The position numbers and the translations under genes are program-made. A stretch of 64,000 nt of DNA, taken from contig CAXXPQ010000004.1 in NCBI GenBank assembly GCA_963668655.2, forward strand, positions 372,001 through 436,000. The letters are read 5' to 3'. This stretch comes from G963668655 sp963668655. GTDB taxonomy: Bacteria > Myxococcota_A > SURF-8. The stretch's first letter is position 1. Every line of letters begins with the position of its first letter. The notes beneath the pieces were generated by a model. That model saw nothing but the letters and a program-made list of their open reading frames with translations. It was not told where the DNA came from and searched no databases. This document shows, in pieces, positions 15,054-25,240 of this stretch.

Positions 15054-18000
15054 ATGCAACGGAACACGTGGATTCTTCTTCTTTTCATCCTGTCTCTGAT
15101 GGTGCTGTCGGCCTGTACGGGCAATGATGACGACACCGACGGAGATGCCGACGGCGACACCGACAGCGCCATCGACGGAGATGCCGACGGCGACACCGAC
15201 GGCGATACCGATGGTGATACGGACGGCGATACCGATGGCGATACGGACGGCGACACCGACGGCGACACCGACGGCGACACCGATGGTGATACGGACGGCG
15301 ACATCGACGGCGATACCGATGGTGATACGGACGGCGACACCGACGGCGATACCGATGGAGACACGGACGGCGATACCGACGGCGACGCCACCTGCCAGGA
15401 CGACGGCAAAGAGGACAACGACACCCGGGAAACCGCCGCCGACGCCGTCGTCGGAACCCAGATGGCCGGCCTGATCTCGGACGACGACGATTTCTTCCGT
15501 TTCGATTCCTGCACGGAGGGCCAGGTGACCATCCACGCCGAGTTCCTGCATGCGGACGGGAACATCGACCTGGAACTTCTGGACGCCGACGGCCAGAAGA
15601 TCGCCGAGGCCGTGACCGAGACCGACAATGAAACCATCAGCACGACGTTGAACGCCACGCCCACCGCGTCGCTGTACGTCCGTGTGATCGGAACCGGGCT
15701 CTGCACGCCCTATGCGCTGACCGTGACGACCAACTGCCCGGGCCCCTGCAACCCGAATCCCTGCACCGCCCCCCCGACGGACGAGTGCGATCAGAACGGT
15801 GTGACACTTTATCAATACATCAGCCCGGGTGAATGCTACGTGGACGGCGGAACCCAGTACTGCAACTACGATTACGACGAGGTGGACTGCTCCCTGGACG
15901 GCGGAACCTGCGTAACCGACCACTGCGAGGGCGGCGCCGCCATGCCGGACACGGCCGGACAGATCATCTTCACCGAAATCATGTACGATCCCCACTTCGA
16001 CCTGGACGACGAAAAGGCCGAGTGGTTCGAAATCCACAACCCCACGGCCGATCCTCTCTATCTGAGCGGCTGCACCATCTCCGACGACAGCGACAACGAA
16101 GTGGTGATCGAACCGGGAATGCTCGTTCCGGCGGGTGGATATAAACTGTTCGTGCACACCGCCACGGACAACGGCGGCCTGATCCCGGATCATCTCTTCG
16201 ATTTCGCGCTCAGCAACAGCGGCGACACGCTGACGCTTTCCTGCGGCGACGCCACCCCGGTGGTCATCGACGCCGTGACCTACGACGACGGCGTGAACTT
16301 CCCGGACGCCCGCGCCTATTCCCTGAGTCTGGATCCGGGTTCCTACGATGCGACGGCCAACGACGACGGCGCGAACTGGTGTCTGGCCAAGGAAGCCTAT
16401 TACACCGGCACGACCACCCCGGCTGAAGACAACTACGGCACGCCCGGCGCGGCCAACCCGATCTGCAACCCCACCTACACCATCGACTGGTGCCGCCTCC
16501 AGCATCCCGCGAGCATCGACGCCGGCCCCAGCGAGAGCTTCACCGCCTACGGACGGCTGTACATCGACGGACTCACCGACCAGTCCGTAACGAACGACAC
16601 GCTGCCGGAGACGATCTTGAGCCAGTTCGGATACGGCCCGGACAATACGGATCCGGCCGCGGACGGAACCTGGACCTGGATGGACGCCGCGCCGAACCCC
16701 GGCTGGGACGGCAGCGCGGCCACGCCCGCCGAGCCCGACAACGACGAATACCAAGCCGACTTCCTGACCCCCCCCGCGGGAGACTACGACTTCGCCTACC
16801 GCTTCTCCGGAGACGGCGGCGACACCTGGGTCTATTGCGACACGGACACGGACGTGAACGGCGAGGACGGCAGCGAGAACGGCTACCAGATCACCAACGC
16901 GGGGGCGATGACCATCACCGGCGCGGATCCCTGCGACCCGGATCCCTGCCTGACGGCTCCCGTTCCCGTCTGCGAGAACGACGGCGTGACGCTCACCACC
17001 TATACCGGACCGGGCGTGTGCTCCTTCAACGGCGTAACCACCGAATGCGACTACGACTTCACCCAGCGCGACTGCTCGGCGGGCGGCGGAACCTGCGACA
17101 ACGGAGCCTGCATCGACATGGCCCCGGCCCCCGTCGAAGAAGGCGACCTGGTGATTACGGAAATCATGTACGATCCGCATTTCAACCTGGAAGACGCCAA
17201 CGCCGAATGGTTCGAGGTCTGGAACGCCACGGGGGACACGCTCAACCTGCTGGGCTGCGAACTGAAGGACGGCGACGACAACACCATTCCCATCGACACG
17301 GATCTGCTGGTGAACCCCAACGGCTTCCTGCTGTTCGGCAAGAACGCCGACACCGCGCTGAACGGCGGCATCGTTCCGGACTTCCTGTTCCTGTTCGGCC
17401 TGAACAACAGCGGCGGCGACACCATCGCCATCCACTGCGGCGAAAACGAAGACCTCATCGACGCCGTCACCTACGACGACGGCACGGACTTCCCGGATGT
17501 CCAGGCCCGCTCGCTCAGCCTCGATCCGGCCTTCTACGACCACCTTTCCAACGACGACGGCGCGAACTGGTGCCCGGGCACGGACGCGTACTTCACTGGC
17601 GATCCCAGCCCGGACGAAGACAACCTCGGAACCCCCGGCGTGGCCAATCCCCCCTGCGGCTTCCCGGAGGAAGACGTGGACTGGTGCCGCCTCCAGTATC
17701 CCCTGGATCTCGCGGACGTGGAAGCCGGAAGCGAACTGACCGTCTACGGGCGGGTGTTCGAGGCCGGATTGACGGAACAGACCACCGGCGTGGATGAGAA
17801 CGCGGACCTCATCGGGCAGGCGGGCTTCGGTCCCGACGCTTCGGATCCGGCCGGAAACGCGGACTGGACCTGGATCACCGCCGATCCGAACCCGGCTTGG
17901 GACGACAGCGCCGCCGTACCCGCCGAGCCCGGCAACGATGAATACATGGCCACCTTCCAGGCCCCGGCCGAAGGCACGTACGATTTTGCCTACCGCTTCA

Positions 18001-21000
18001 CCGCCGACGGCGGCGTCACCTGGACCTACTGCGACCGCGACATGGGCGAGAACATGGACGGCAGCGAAAACGGCTACAACGTCGCCGACGCCGGACAGCT
18101 CACCACCGTCGCGCCGCCCAATCCCTGCGATCCGAACCCCTGCACCATGCCTCCGGATCCCGAATGCGACGCGGACGGCGTGACGTTGATTACTTATACC
18201 AGCCCCGGCGCTTGCAGTTTCGACGGCGTGAACACGAACTGCAATTATTCGAGCACCACCACCAACTGCTCGGACTCCGGCCGGGAGTGCTTCGAGGGCG
18301 CCTGCGTAGACAGCTACGATGCTCCCTCCCGGGAGGGAGATCTGGTGATTACGGAAATCATGTACGACCCGAATTACGACCTTTCGGAGGATTTCGCCGA
18401 GTGGTTCGAAGTCCTCAACCCCACCGGAGATACCCTCGATCTCAACGGCTGCATCCTCTCCGACGCAGCCAACAACGAGACGACCGTTTCCGAACGGCTG
18501 CTCGTTCCGCCGGGCGGCCTGCTGCTCTTCGCCCGTTCCGACGATCCCTCGAAGAACGGCGGCCTGACGCCCGACGGCACCTTCGGCTTCGCGCTCAACA
18601 ACGGAGGCGACACGCTACGGGTCACCTGCAATGAAACTCTCATCGACGAAGTGATTTACGACGACGACGACGGCGATTTCCCCGACGCCAGCGCCCATTC
18701 CATCAGCCTGGATCCATCCGCCTTCCACGCCACGGCCAACGACGACGGCGCGAACTGGTGCATGGTGGAAGTCGCCTACTACACCGGCGATCCCACCCCG
18801 GACGAGGATCACTACGGCACGCCCGGCGCGGCCAATCCCGACTGTCCGGAACCGCCCGAGGGCGTGGACTGGTGCCGCCTCGTTTATCCCCAGGTTCTGA
18901 CGAACATCCAGGCGGGACGCGCCGTGGAAGCCTACGGACAGGTGTTCGAGGACGGCATCACGAACCTGACCTCCGGCGTGGACGAGAATCCCGCCCTCAT
19001 CGGCCAGGCGGGATACGGCCCCGACGGATCGAACCCGGCGGACAACGCCGACTGGGTATGGACCGTCAATGCCGAGCCGTCACCGGGCTGGAATGACATG
19101 GACTTCGGCGAGCCCGGCAACGACGAATACTTTACCTCGTTCGCGGCTCCGACGACGGGCGCGTATGATGTCGCCTTCCGCTTCAGCGCCGACGGCGGAG
19201 CCAACTGGACCTACTGCGACCTCGACGCGGGCGCGGGCATGGATGGCAGCGAGGACGGCTACGCCCCGGCCAACGCCGGCCAGATGACCGTGGCGGCTCC
19301 CCCCAATCCCTGCGATCCGAACCCTTGCGACACGGCTCCGGATCCGGAATGCGACGCGGACGGCGTGACGCTGATTACATATACCGCTCCGGGAATCTGC
19401 ACGCCGGACGGATCCAACGCAACTTGTGACTATGCGCCCAACACCACTAACTGCTCCGACACCAGCCGGGAATGCTATCAGGGGGCCTGCGTGGATGTGG
19501 TCGCCTCACCGTCTCTCGCGGGCGATATTCTGATTACGGAAATCATGTACGACACGCACTACGCCCTGGACGAATCCCTGGCGGAGTGGTTCGAGATCTA
19601 CAACGCCACCGAAAACGACCTGGATCTGCTCGGCTGCACCGTCACCGACGCGGCGGCCAATGTCGTCACGGTGGAGGAACGCCTCATCATCGCCTCTCAC
19701 GGCTACTTGCTCTTCGGTCGTTCGGACGACACGGCCCATAACGGCGGCATCGATCCCGACTACCTGTTCGGCTTCGGGCTCAACAACACGGACGAAACCC
19801 TGACCCTCGCCTGCCCGGGTGCCGTGGACACGCCCATCATCGAGATCGCCTACGACGAGGACAACGGCTGGCCGGCTCCCCGCGCCAATACGTTGAATCT
19901 GAACCCGCCGATCCTGGAGGGCGGAGACAGTACGCTGGCGGAAAACTGGTGCATGAGCGAGGAAGTCTACTACCACAGCCAGGTCACTCCTTATGAGGAT
20001 CATTTCGGAACGCCCGGCGCGGCCAACACGGCCTGCCCCTCCGATACGGAAGTCGTGGACTGGTGCCGCCTGCAATGGCCGCTGGACCTGAATGACATCG
20101 AGGAGGGCAACGAGAGCACGGTCTACGGACGGGTGTATGAAGCGGGCCTGACGGACCGATCCGCCGCCGTGAACATGAGCTGGCGGCTCTACGGCCAGGT
20201 CGGCTACGGGCCCCAGGGATCCAGTCCGGACGGCAACGGCGACTGGGTGTGGATCGACGCCGAACCCAATCTGGAATGGAACGGCTCCGCCGCCAACCCG
20301 GCCGAGCCGGACAACGACGAATACATGGCCGTCCTGATCGCTCCGGCAACGGGCGATTACGATTTCGCCTACCGCTTCACCGCCAACGACGGCGTCCTCT
20401 GGACCTACTGCGACCGCGATATGGGCGACAGCATGGACGGCAGCGAGGACGGTTACGACGCCGCCAACGCCGGAAAGCTTTCGGTGCCCGAGCCGCCCCC
20501 CGAAGGCGACAGTTGCGAGAACGCCCTGGATCTGGACCTTTCCGGCGGCACGCTGAACCTGGACAACACGGACTTTTCGGACAGCGCCTGGTCGGACGAT
20601 TGCGGTTACAGTGATACGGACATGGGACAGGACATCGTCTTCACCTTCACCCTCACCGGAGACGTGCTGGGCACCTTCGAAACCTTCATGACGGATGACT
20701 ATTTCTATGACACAGTTCTGTTCATCACCCACGTGGAAGAGGGCGAAAACTGCGTCACCGGAGCCGTGGAAGAGGCCTGCAACGACGACAAGGATTACGA
20801 CAACGACGACTATATGTCGCTTTTGGAAAACATTCCCCTTTCCGCCGGAACGTATTACCTGTACGTGGACGGCTACGATTACGCCCAGTACGGAACCGTG
20901 GATCTGGAGTATTTCTTCTCCTGCCCGGTCGGCGGCGACATCTTCAACCCGGAAACGGGCGCCTGCGAGACCCCCGCGGATCCCTGCCTGGACGGCGACA

Positions 21001-22349
21001 AGTGCCTGGGAGCGAACGACGGAGCCTGCGAAAGCGACATCTCCGGCTGGTGGTGCACCTGCAACCCGGAGGCCGGATACTACTGGAACGAGGCGAATTC
21101 GGCCTGCGAGCCGGCCAGTCGCTCCTCCATCCGCTTCCTAACGGAATGGGACGCCCCGATGCTGGCCTACACGCCCGGAACGGGACAGAGCATGACTTCC
21201 GTCCCCATGGTCCGGGAATTCGTCGAGCGCGGCGACGCCTGGTGGATCGTAACGAACATCCACTGGTTCGACAACCTGCGCTTCCATTTCACGGACGGCA
21301 CTCGGGCCACCGTTCCGGAATCGGGCGATTTCGAAATCACCACGGCGGGCGATTACTACGTCCTGAACGGCGTGCTTTATCCCGTAAACGAAAACGATCC
21401 CTGCGATCCCAATCCCTGCTTGGAGTTGGGAGCCGACACCGGCCACACGGCCTGCCTGAACACCTCGCGCGCCACGCCGTATGTCTGCCGGTGCGAGAGC
21501 GGTTACATGGAAAACGCGGCGGGCAACTGCGTCGCCGAACAGACCACCGTGGTGCATTACTGGACGGACTGGGCGCCGCCCTACCTCCATTACGGCTACA
21601 TGGACGGCGACGCCGAGGTCTGGACATCGGCTCCCGGTCTTCCCATGAATCCGGAAAACGACGATCGCGTCTCCAACGATCGCTGGTGGAAACTCGACGT
21701 GACCTGGATCGGAGAAGCCGGGATCTCCTTCGTCTTCAACGACGGCGCGGGAACCTGGGATAATCCCGGCGGCGTGCCCAACACCAATTACGGCCCCACG
21801 ATCTGCCCGGAAGTCTGGGTGAAAGACGGCGCGATGAGCTGCGACGATCCCAATCCGCCCGTGCTGGAAGTCGTCAACGGCGACTTCGAGAACTGGTTCG
21901 ACGACATGCCCGTCGGCTGGACGGCCGACACGGGCGTGGGCGTGACCCCGGAAAGCTCTATCGTTTATTATCCCGCCAAAGTCGCCTATTACTCAGCCAA
22001 GCTCACCCGCCTGGTGGACACCAACAGCAGCACCGATTTCGAATCGTCTCCCATCGCCGTCGAAGTCGGCAACGCCTACCGTTATTCTCTCTGGTTCTAC
22101 GACAACAGCGTGGACGCCAAATGCACCCTGATCTATCGCACCTACAATAGCGAAATGGGTCTGGTCGATACCGTCTACACGAACCTGTTTACGACGAACC
22201 AGGAAGCCTGGCAGGAGATCTCGGCCAGCAGCACCGCGGCCGAGGGCGTCGCCTACGTGACCCTCGGCACCCGCGTCTACAAGGACAGCGGCACGACCAC
22301 CGGCGGTTTCTGCTACATCGACCACGCCGGAATCAGCCTGGCCGAATAG
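15054..22349 (+). CDS. Giant modular lipoprotein: DGDT repeat stalk plus four lamin-tail-domain modules
   Basis: About 2431 aa. Signal peptide with lipobox LSAC (Cys near residue 21), then an Asp-Gly-Asp-Thr run to about residue 112 and a PPC-like beta domain (about 116-229). Four modules follow; each has a Cys-rich linker (NPCDPNPC, CDADGVTLITYT), a lamin-tail domain starting ITEIMYDP (about residues 304, 699, 1097, 1492), and a sandwich domain starting VDWCRLQ with YDFAYRFxxDGG and WxYC motifs. The C-terminal 600 residues hold a PPC/CUB-like domain, EGF-like Cys clusters, two starch-binding (CBM25/26-like) repeats (HYWTDW, WWKLDVTW) and a final carbohydrate-binding-like sandwich. Surface-anchored adhesion or polymer binding is likely. 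The ATG at 15054 has GGGGG 7 bp upstream; a TTG 36 bp earlier is the alternative. Confidence 0.82.
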   Translation: MQRNTWILLLFILSLMVLSACTGNDDDTDGDADGDTDSAIDGDADGDTDGDTDGDTDGDTDGDTDGDTDGDTDGDTDGDTDGDIDGDTDGDTDGDTDGDTDGDTDGDTDGDATCQDDGKEDNDTRETAADAVVGTQMAGLISDDDDFFRFDSCTEGQVTIHAEFLHADGNIDLELLDADGQKIAEAVTETDNETISTTLNATPTASLYVRVIGTGLCTPYALTVTTNCPGPCNPNPCTAPPTDECDQNGVTLYQYISPGECYVDGGTQYCNYDYDEVDCSLDGGTCVTDHCEGGAAMPDTAGQIIFTEIMYDPHFDLDDEKAEWFEIHNPTADPLYLSGCTISDDSDNEVVIEPGMLVPAGGYKLFVHTATDNGGLIPDHLFDFALSNSGDTLTLSCGDATPVVIDAVTYDDGVNFPDARAYSLSLDPGSYDATANDDGANWCLAKEAYYTGTTTPAEDNYGTPGAANPICNPTYTIDWCRLQHPASIDAGPSESFTAYGRLYIDGLTDQSVTNDTLPETILSQFGYGPDNTDPAADGTWTWMDAAPNPGWDGSAATPAEPDNDEYQADFLTPPAGDYDFAYRFSGDGGDTWVYCDTDTDVNGEDGSENGYQITNAGAMTITGADPCDPDPCLTAPVPVCENDGVTLTTYTGPGVCSFNGVTTECDYDFTQRDCSAGGGTCDNGACIDMAPAPVEEGDLVITEIMYDPHFNLEDANAEWFEVWNATGDTLNLLGCELKDGDDNTIPIDTDLLVNPNGFLLFGKNADTALNGGIVPDFLFLFGLNNSGGDTIAIHCGENEDLIDAVTYDDGTDFPDVQARSLSLDPAFYDHLSNDDGANWCPGTDAYFTGDPSPDEDNLGTPGVANPPCGFPEEDVDWCRLQYPLDLADVEAGSELTVYGRVFEAGLTEQTTGVDENADLIGQAGFGPDASDPAGNADWTWITADPNPAWDDSAAVPAEPGNDEYMATFQAPAEGTYDFAYRFTADGGVTWTYCDRDMGENMDGSENGYNVADAGQLTTVAPPNPCDPNPCTMPPDPECDADGVTLITYTSPGACSFDGVNTNCNYSSTTTNCSDSGRECFEGACVDSYDAPSREGDLVITEIMYDPNYDLSEDFAEWFEVLNPTGDTLDLNGCILSDAANNETTVSERLLVPPGGLLLFARSDDPSKNGGLTPDGTFGFALNNGGDTLRVTCNETLIDEVIYDDDDGDFPDASAHSISLDPSAFHATANDDGANWCMVEVAYYTGDPTPDEDHYGTPGAANPDCPEPPEGVDWCRLVYPQVLTNIQAGRAVEAYGQVFEDGITNLTSGVDENPALIGQAGYGPDGSNPADNADWVWTVNAEPSPGWNDMDFGEPGNDEYFTSFAAPTTGAYDVAFRFSADGGANWTYCDLDAGAGMDGSEDGYAPANAGQMTVAAPPNPCDPNPCDTAPDPECDADGVTLITYTAPGICTPDGSNATCDYAPNTTNCSDTSRECYQGACVDVVASPSLAGDILITEIMYDTHYALDESLAEWFEIYNATENDLDLLGCTVTDAAANVVTVEERLIIASHGYLLFGRSDDTAHNGGIDPDYLFGFGLNNTDETLTLACPGAVDTPIIEIAYDEDNGWPAPRANTLNLNPPILEGGDSTLAENWCMSEEVYYHSQVTPYEDHFGTPGAANTACPSDTEVVDWCRLQWPLDLNDIEEGNESTVYGRVYEAGLTDRSAAVNMSWRLYGQVGYGPQGSSPDGNGDWVWIDAEPNLEWNGSAANPAEPDNDEYMAVLIAPATGDYDFAYRFTANDGVLWTYCDRDMGDSMDGSEDGYDAANAGKLSVPEPPPEGDSCENALDLDLSGGTLNLDNTDFSDSAWSDDCGYSDTDMGQDIVFTFTLTGDVLGTFETFMTDDYFYDTVLFITHVEEGENCVTGAVEEACNDDKDYDNDDYMSLLENIPLSAGTYYLYVDGYDYAQYGTVDLEYFFSCPVGGDIFNPETGACETPADPCLDGDKCLGANDGACESDISGWWCTCNPEAGYYWNEANSACEPASRSSIRFLTEWDAPMLAYTPGTGQSMTSVPMVREFVERGDAWWIVTNIHWFDNLRFHFTDGTRATVPESGDFEITTAGDYYVLNGVLYPVNENDPCDPNPCLELGADTGHTACLNTSRATPYVCRCESGYMENAAGNCVAEQTTVVHYWTDWAPPYLHYGYMDGDAEVWTSAPGLPMNPENDDRVSNDRWWKLDVTWIGEAGISFVFNDGAGTWDNPGGVPNTNYGPTICPEVWVKDGAMSCDDPNPPVLEVVNGDFENWFDDMPVGWTADTGVGVTPESSIVYYPAKVAYYSAKLTRLVDTNSSTDFESSPIAVEVGNAYRYSLWFYDNSVDAKCTLIYRTYNSEMGLVDTVYTNLFTTNQEAWQEISASSTAAEGVAYVTLGTRVYKDSGTTTGGFCYIDHAGISLAE
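15195..15386 (+). repeat. 12-bp tandem repeat coding for 16 Asp-Gly-Asp tetrads
   Basis: Sixteen consecutive 12 bp units (ACC/ACG GAC/GAT GGC/GGT GAC/GAT) encode Thr-Asp-Gly-Asp, with one Ile in unit 10. Third positions vary between units, so the run is old or has been shuffled rather than freshly expanded. Shorter, irregular DGD stretches flank it on both sides. Confidence 0.9.
15978..20490 (+). repeat. Four about 1.19 kb direct repeats within the giant lipoprotein gene
   Basis: The anchor ATCATGTACGA recurs at 15978, 17163, 18357 and 19542, that is with periods of 1185, 1194 and 1185 bp (395-398 codons). The copies have diverged but remain in frame. Confidence 0.88.
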
Positions 22350-22372
22350 CGTTCAACGCTTCAAACCTTCCT

Positions 22373-22402
22373 CCCCGCTCCGGAAACGGAGCGGGGATTT
22401 TT
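22373..22402 (+). terminator. Rho-independent terminator of the giant lipoprotein gene
   Basis: A perfect 10 bp stem (CCCCGCTCCG with CGGAGCGGGG) closed by a GAAA tetraloop and followed by ATTTTTCG, 24 bp after the stop codon. Confidence 0.92.
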
Positions 22403-22858
22403 CGTTTCGGGAAATCGGCATGTCTTCCTGTTCGATGTTTTCTGGAAACCGGGTTTTTGTATATGCACTTATATACCTAAATCTCCTCGGCGCCTTCAAA
22501 CCCGCCCGAAACGAAAAAAACCCCGACCGGGTCACAGGGCTTATGACGAAGGACATAGCCCCTTGGACGAACGCTCCACGGACTCATCGTATCCAGTCGA
22601 TATCACTCAGGAATCATACGCATCGCGTGCAATTGCGCCCATGGACGGGAAACGCCCGAAACGGCTGAATTTCGCGTGCGGCCCGGGTGAACGCAAAAAC
22701 GTCGGATTTCATAATGATATCATAAGGATACAAGCCAAAAACGTGTCACCCGGATGAAACGCCGAAACGGCGCGAAACGGAACCGACCATCCCGCGCCTC
22801 GAGAATGGAAAAAACGTTCTCGAAGTCTCGCCCAAAACCGTACCGGACGATTTGGTCC

Positions 22859-22887
22859 TTGCAAAAAATGACGCAACGCGATAGAAT
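22859..22887 (+). promoter_or_regulatory. Promoter of the pyruvyl transferase-like operon
   Basis: TTGCAA (22859-22864), 17 bp spacer, TAGAAT (22882-22887), about 31 bp before the chosen ATG at 22919. Confidence 0.7.
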
Positions 22888-22918
22888 GGGTCGTCGGTTC
22901 GCGCTGTCGGAGGTACGT

Positions 22919-24169
22919 ATGTTCAAGCTGCGACGTGGTAAGACGCTGGATGTTCTTTTGATCGGCCGTTGCGGCCGGAGTGATACGGGGGCCGTCACCA
23001 ACCTGGCCGCCACCATCAACGATATTCGCGAAGTTCTCGGGGAGCGCCTCGGGCATATCGTCGTGCTGTGCGACCACGCGGACTTTCTGGAACAGGCCAT
23101 CGACCAGGAAGACGTGGAATTCGTCCTGTTCGACAATCTGAACGCCCTGTCTCCGAAAATGTGGCTCAATCTGGCCGACATCCTGGTTTTCTGGGAAAGC
23201 GGCAACTGGAAAAAGCGCTTCACGCCCGCCTATGTGGCCACCATTTCGCTGTTGCTTCAGGGCGCGCGACTGAAGGGCCAACGCATCGTTTTCTACGGCA
23301 ACGACTGCCGGGAACTGAACGACGGCGGCCGCCGTCGTTTTCGGAACGTGATGCGCCGGGCGGATCTGGTGACGGTCTGCAATTCCAGCGCCTTGTCCAA
23401 GATGAAGGAATACGGCGTACGCAAGGAGTTGTTCTGCACGGCCAACAGCGCCTATCTGTATCCGCGTCCCTCCGAAACCCGCATCCGGGGCCTGCAATGC
23501 GGCCTGCGGCTGGATCCGGAACGTTTTCCAGTTCTGGCCATCTGCCCGAAGGAGATGTTCGAAACCGTGGACGAGCGCTTTTTCCTGCCCTTGCAGGGAG
23601 GACGCAAACCGGAACTGGAACGAAGCGCCCGACGCTACGCGCGGCAGCTTGCGGCCTACGCCGACGATTTCATCGAGCGGCACGACGGGCATGCGGTGCT
23701 GATCGGTATGAAAGATCGGGACAACGCCGTCATCGGGCGCATCGCGGAATTCATGACTCACCGCCACCGCAGCCGCATCGTCAACAGCCTCCGCTATTCG
23801 GGCGAGGACGTTTCCGCCGTTCTCTCGATGGCCAAGCTCCAGGTCACCAGCCGTTACTATCCCATCGTCCTGGGTTCGGCCCACGGCCTGCCCACCATCG
23901 CCGTCAGCACGGACGGCAACCTGGATCCGGTGATGCGCGAACTGGGGATCATCGACTATTACCTGGATTACCGCACGAACCCCAACACCACCCCCAACTT
24001 CTTCAAACTCGACGAAAAACTGCACGAGTTGGAGGCGCACATTTCCCAGCGAGAAGAAGCGATTCGGGATCGGGTGCGCCGCAACCACGACATGCTGCGC
24101 TATCGGGCGGTGATGAATCGCGGCCTGTTGCAGGAGTGGGTGGATCGCACCTTCAAGATGAATTCCTGA
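22919..24169 (+). CDS. Polysaccharide pyruvyl transferase-like protein
   Basis: A 416 aa protein that resembles the polysaccharide pyruvyl transferase/CsaB group with a two-lobed GT-B-like fold. The N-terminal lobe begins with DVLLIGRCGRSDTGAVTN, has YGNDCRELNDGGRRRFR and RADLVTVCNSSALSKMKEYG; the C-terminal lobe carries the family-like ending SMAKLQVTSRYYPIVLGSA followed by HGLPTIAVS. No membrane helix. It would act on a cell-surface sugar chain, but whether it transfers pyruvate is not shown by the sequence. The ATG at 22919 was chosen because of GGAGGT 5-10 bp upstream and because a promoter ends just before; the longer frame adds only basic, unconserved-looking residues. Confidence 0.62.
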   Translation: MFKLRRGKTLDVLLIGRCGRSDTGAVTNLAATINDIREVLGERLGHIVVLCDHADFLEQAIDQEDVEFVLFDNLNALSPKMWLNLADILVFWESGNWKKRFTPAYVATISLLLQGARLKGQRIVFYGNDCRELNDGGRRRFRNVMRRADLVTVCNSSALSKMKEYGVRKELFCTANSAYLYPRPSETRIRGLQCGLRLDPERFPVLAICPKEMFETVDERFFLPLQGGRKPELERSARRYARQLAAYADDFIERHDGHAVLIGMKDRDNAVIGRIAEFMTHRHRSRIVNSLRYSGEDVSAVLSMAKLQVTSRYYPIVLGSAHGLPTIAVSTDGNLDPVMRELGIIDYYLDYRTNPNTTPNFFKLDEKLHELEAHISQREEAIRDRVRRNHDMLRYRAVMNRGLLQEWVDRTFKMNS

Positions 24170-24194
24170 ACGGCTCGAACGCCGCATTTTGCCT

Positions 24195-24223
24195 TTGAAA
24201 TTCCCGAATCCGTGTGCTATATA
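24195..24223 (+). promoter_or_regulatory. Promoter in front of the GT-C glycosyltransferase/trmB genes
   Basis: TTGAAA (24195-24200), 17 bp spacer, TATATA (24218-24223). It separates these genes from the pyruvyl transferase-like gene. Confidence 0.65.
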
Positions 24224-24292
24224 CGCCAGACGCGAAAGACCGGATCCCCGCTTCGGATTCGGCTTCCATAATCTTCTATGCCATGAAAGCGG

Positions 24293-25234
24293 GTGCCCAT
24301 TTCCATGGATCGGACGCTGGAGATCGCCGAAAAACAGGGAAAGACGTTTCTGGCCGCCTTGATTGTCGGCCTGACGCTGGTCTGCACCCTTTTTTCCTGG
24401 CGCTTCTATGCCTGGCTGAATGTAAGCACGCCGACGCAGGAAGACTGGAATCGGGCCGCCGAGATCGTGAAAGCCGAATTCCTTTCCGGCGATTTCGTGG
24501 CGGTGACTCCCTTCTGGGCGACCACCGGGGAAAAAGCCTTCGTGGATCAGGAGCTTCCCTATCGTTACGTGCGCTGGATCGCCCGGGAAGACTGGCCCAA
24601 CGTGGAACGTCTGTGGGTGGTGTCCGGCTACGACCGTTTCCGGGATCGGGACGTTTTCCTGTCCGGGAATGTCGTTTCCGAAAGACTGGAAAACGCCGGA
24701 CCGCTGCAAATCGAGCGTTTTCGCTTCGAGAATCCGTTGAAAGGCGCCTTCGTTTTCCACGAACGCCTTTCCGAAGCCGAAGTCTTCACCCAGAAAGGCA
24801 AGGATACCAAGATCTGCAAGCAGCGGCGAAAGGAACCGGATCGCTTCGACTGCGACAACCGCCGCCAATGGCATCACGTCGGGCGCAAGGACGTGGAAAT
24901 CGGAGACGCCGTACGACCCGTCATCTGGGCCCATCCGGTGGCGAAAACGGACATTCACATCAAGTTCCAGGGCGTTCGGGCGACCCACGGCATTGTCCTG
25001 ACCCACGGTCTGAGCCTCTATGCCGCCGCCGATCCGAGAGGAAAAGAGGTGTTCATCGACGTATTCGTGGACGGGCGCAAGATCGGACGGGCGGTACAGA
25101 AGAATATCAAGGGATGGCATCGAATGGAAATTCCGTTTCGGAAAGTGTCCGGAAACATCCATGATGTGGATCTGGTGGTCAGCGCCGAAAAGGACGGCCG
25201 CAGGCATTTCGTTTTCGACGGCTATGCGTACTGA
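24293..25234 (+). CDS. Membrane-anchored extracytoplasmic protein of unknown function
   Basis: A 313 aa protein with one N-terminal membrane helix (about residues 20-40, ALIVGLTLVCTLFSW) and a large periplasmic part of about 270 residues. The part is beta-rich, with a middle segment having two close Cys (KICKQRRKEPDRFDCDN) and a C-terminal sandwich-like region (IHIKFQGVRATHGIVLTHG). I do not recognise the family. The gene ends 6 bp before a GT-C glycosyltransferase, so a helper role in membrane glycan assembly is the natural guess. Start: GTG 24293 or ATG 24305, neither with a strong ribosome site. Confidence 0.65.
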   Translation: MPISMDRTLEIAEKQGKTFLAALIVGLTLVCTLFSWRFYAWLNVSTPTQEDWNRAAEIVKAEFLSGDFVAVTPFWATTGEKAFVDQELPYRYVRWIAREDWPNVERLWVVSGYDRFRDRDVFLSGNVVSERLENAGPLQIERFRFENPLKGAFVFHERLSEAEVFTQKGKDTKICKQRRKEPDRFDCDNRRQWHHVGRKDVEIGDAVRPVIWAHPVAKTDIHIKFQGVRATHGIVLTHGLSLYAAADPRGKEVFIDVFVDGRKIGRAVQKNIKGWHRMEIPFRKVSGNIHDVDLVVSAEKDGRRHFVFDGYAY

Positions 25235-25240
25235 GGGACC

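Larger units (their letters stand above)
22350..22918. other. Gap between the giant lipoprotein and the pyruvyl transferase-like gene
   Basis: 569 bp without a supportable gene. It holds the lipoprotein terminator (22373-22402), an AT-rich stretch (about 22440-22490) and the promoter at 22859-22887. Confidence 0.5.

Noticed and set aside
14913..17543. An 876-codon minus-strand frame, Val/Gly/Ala-rich, over the giant lipoprotein
   Set aside because: It is the complement of the Asp-Gly-Asp-Thr repeat and lamin-tail codons and has no start site signal or known motif.
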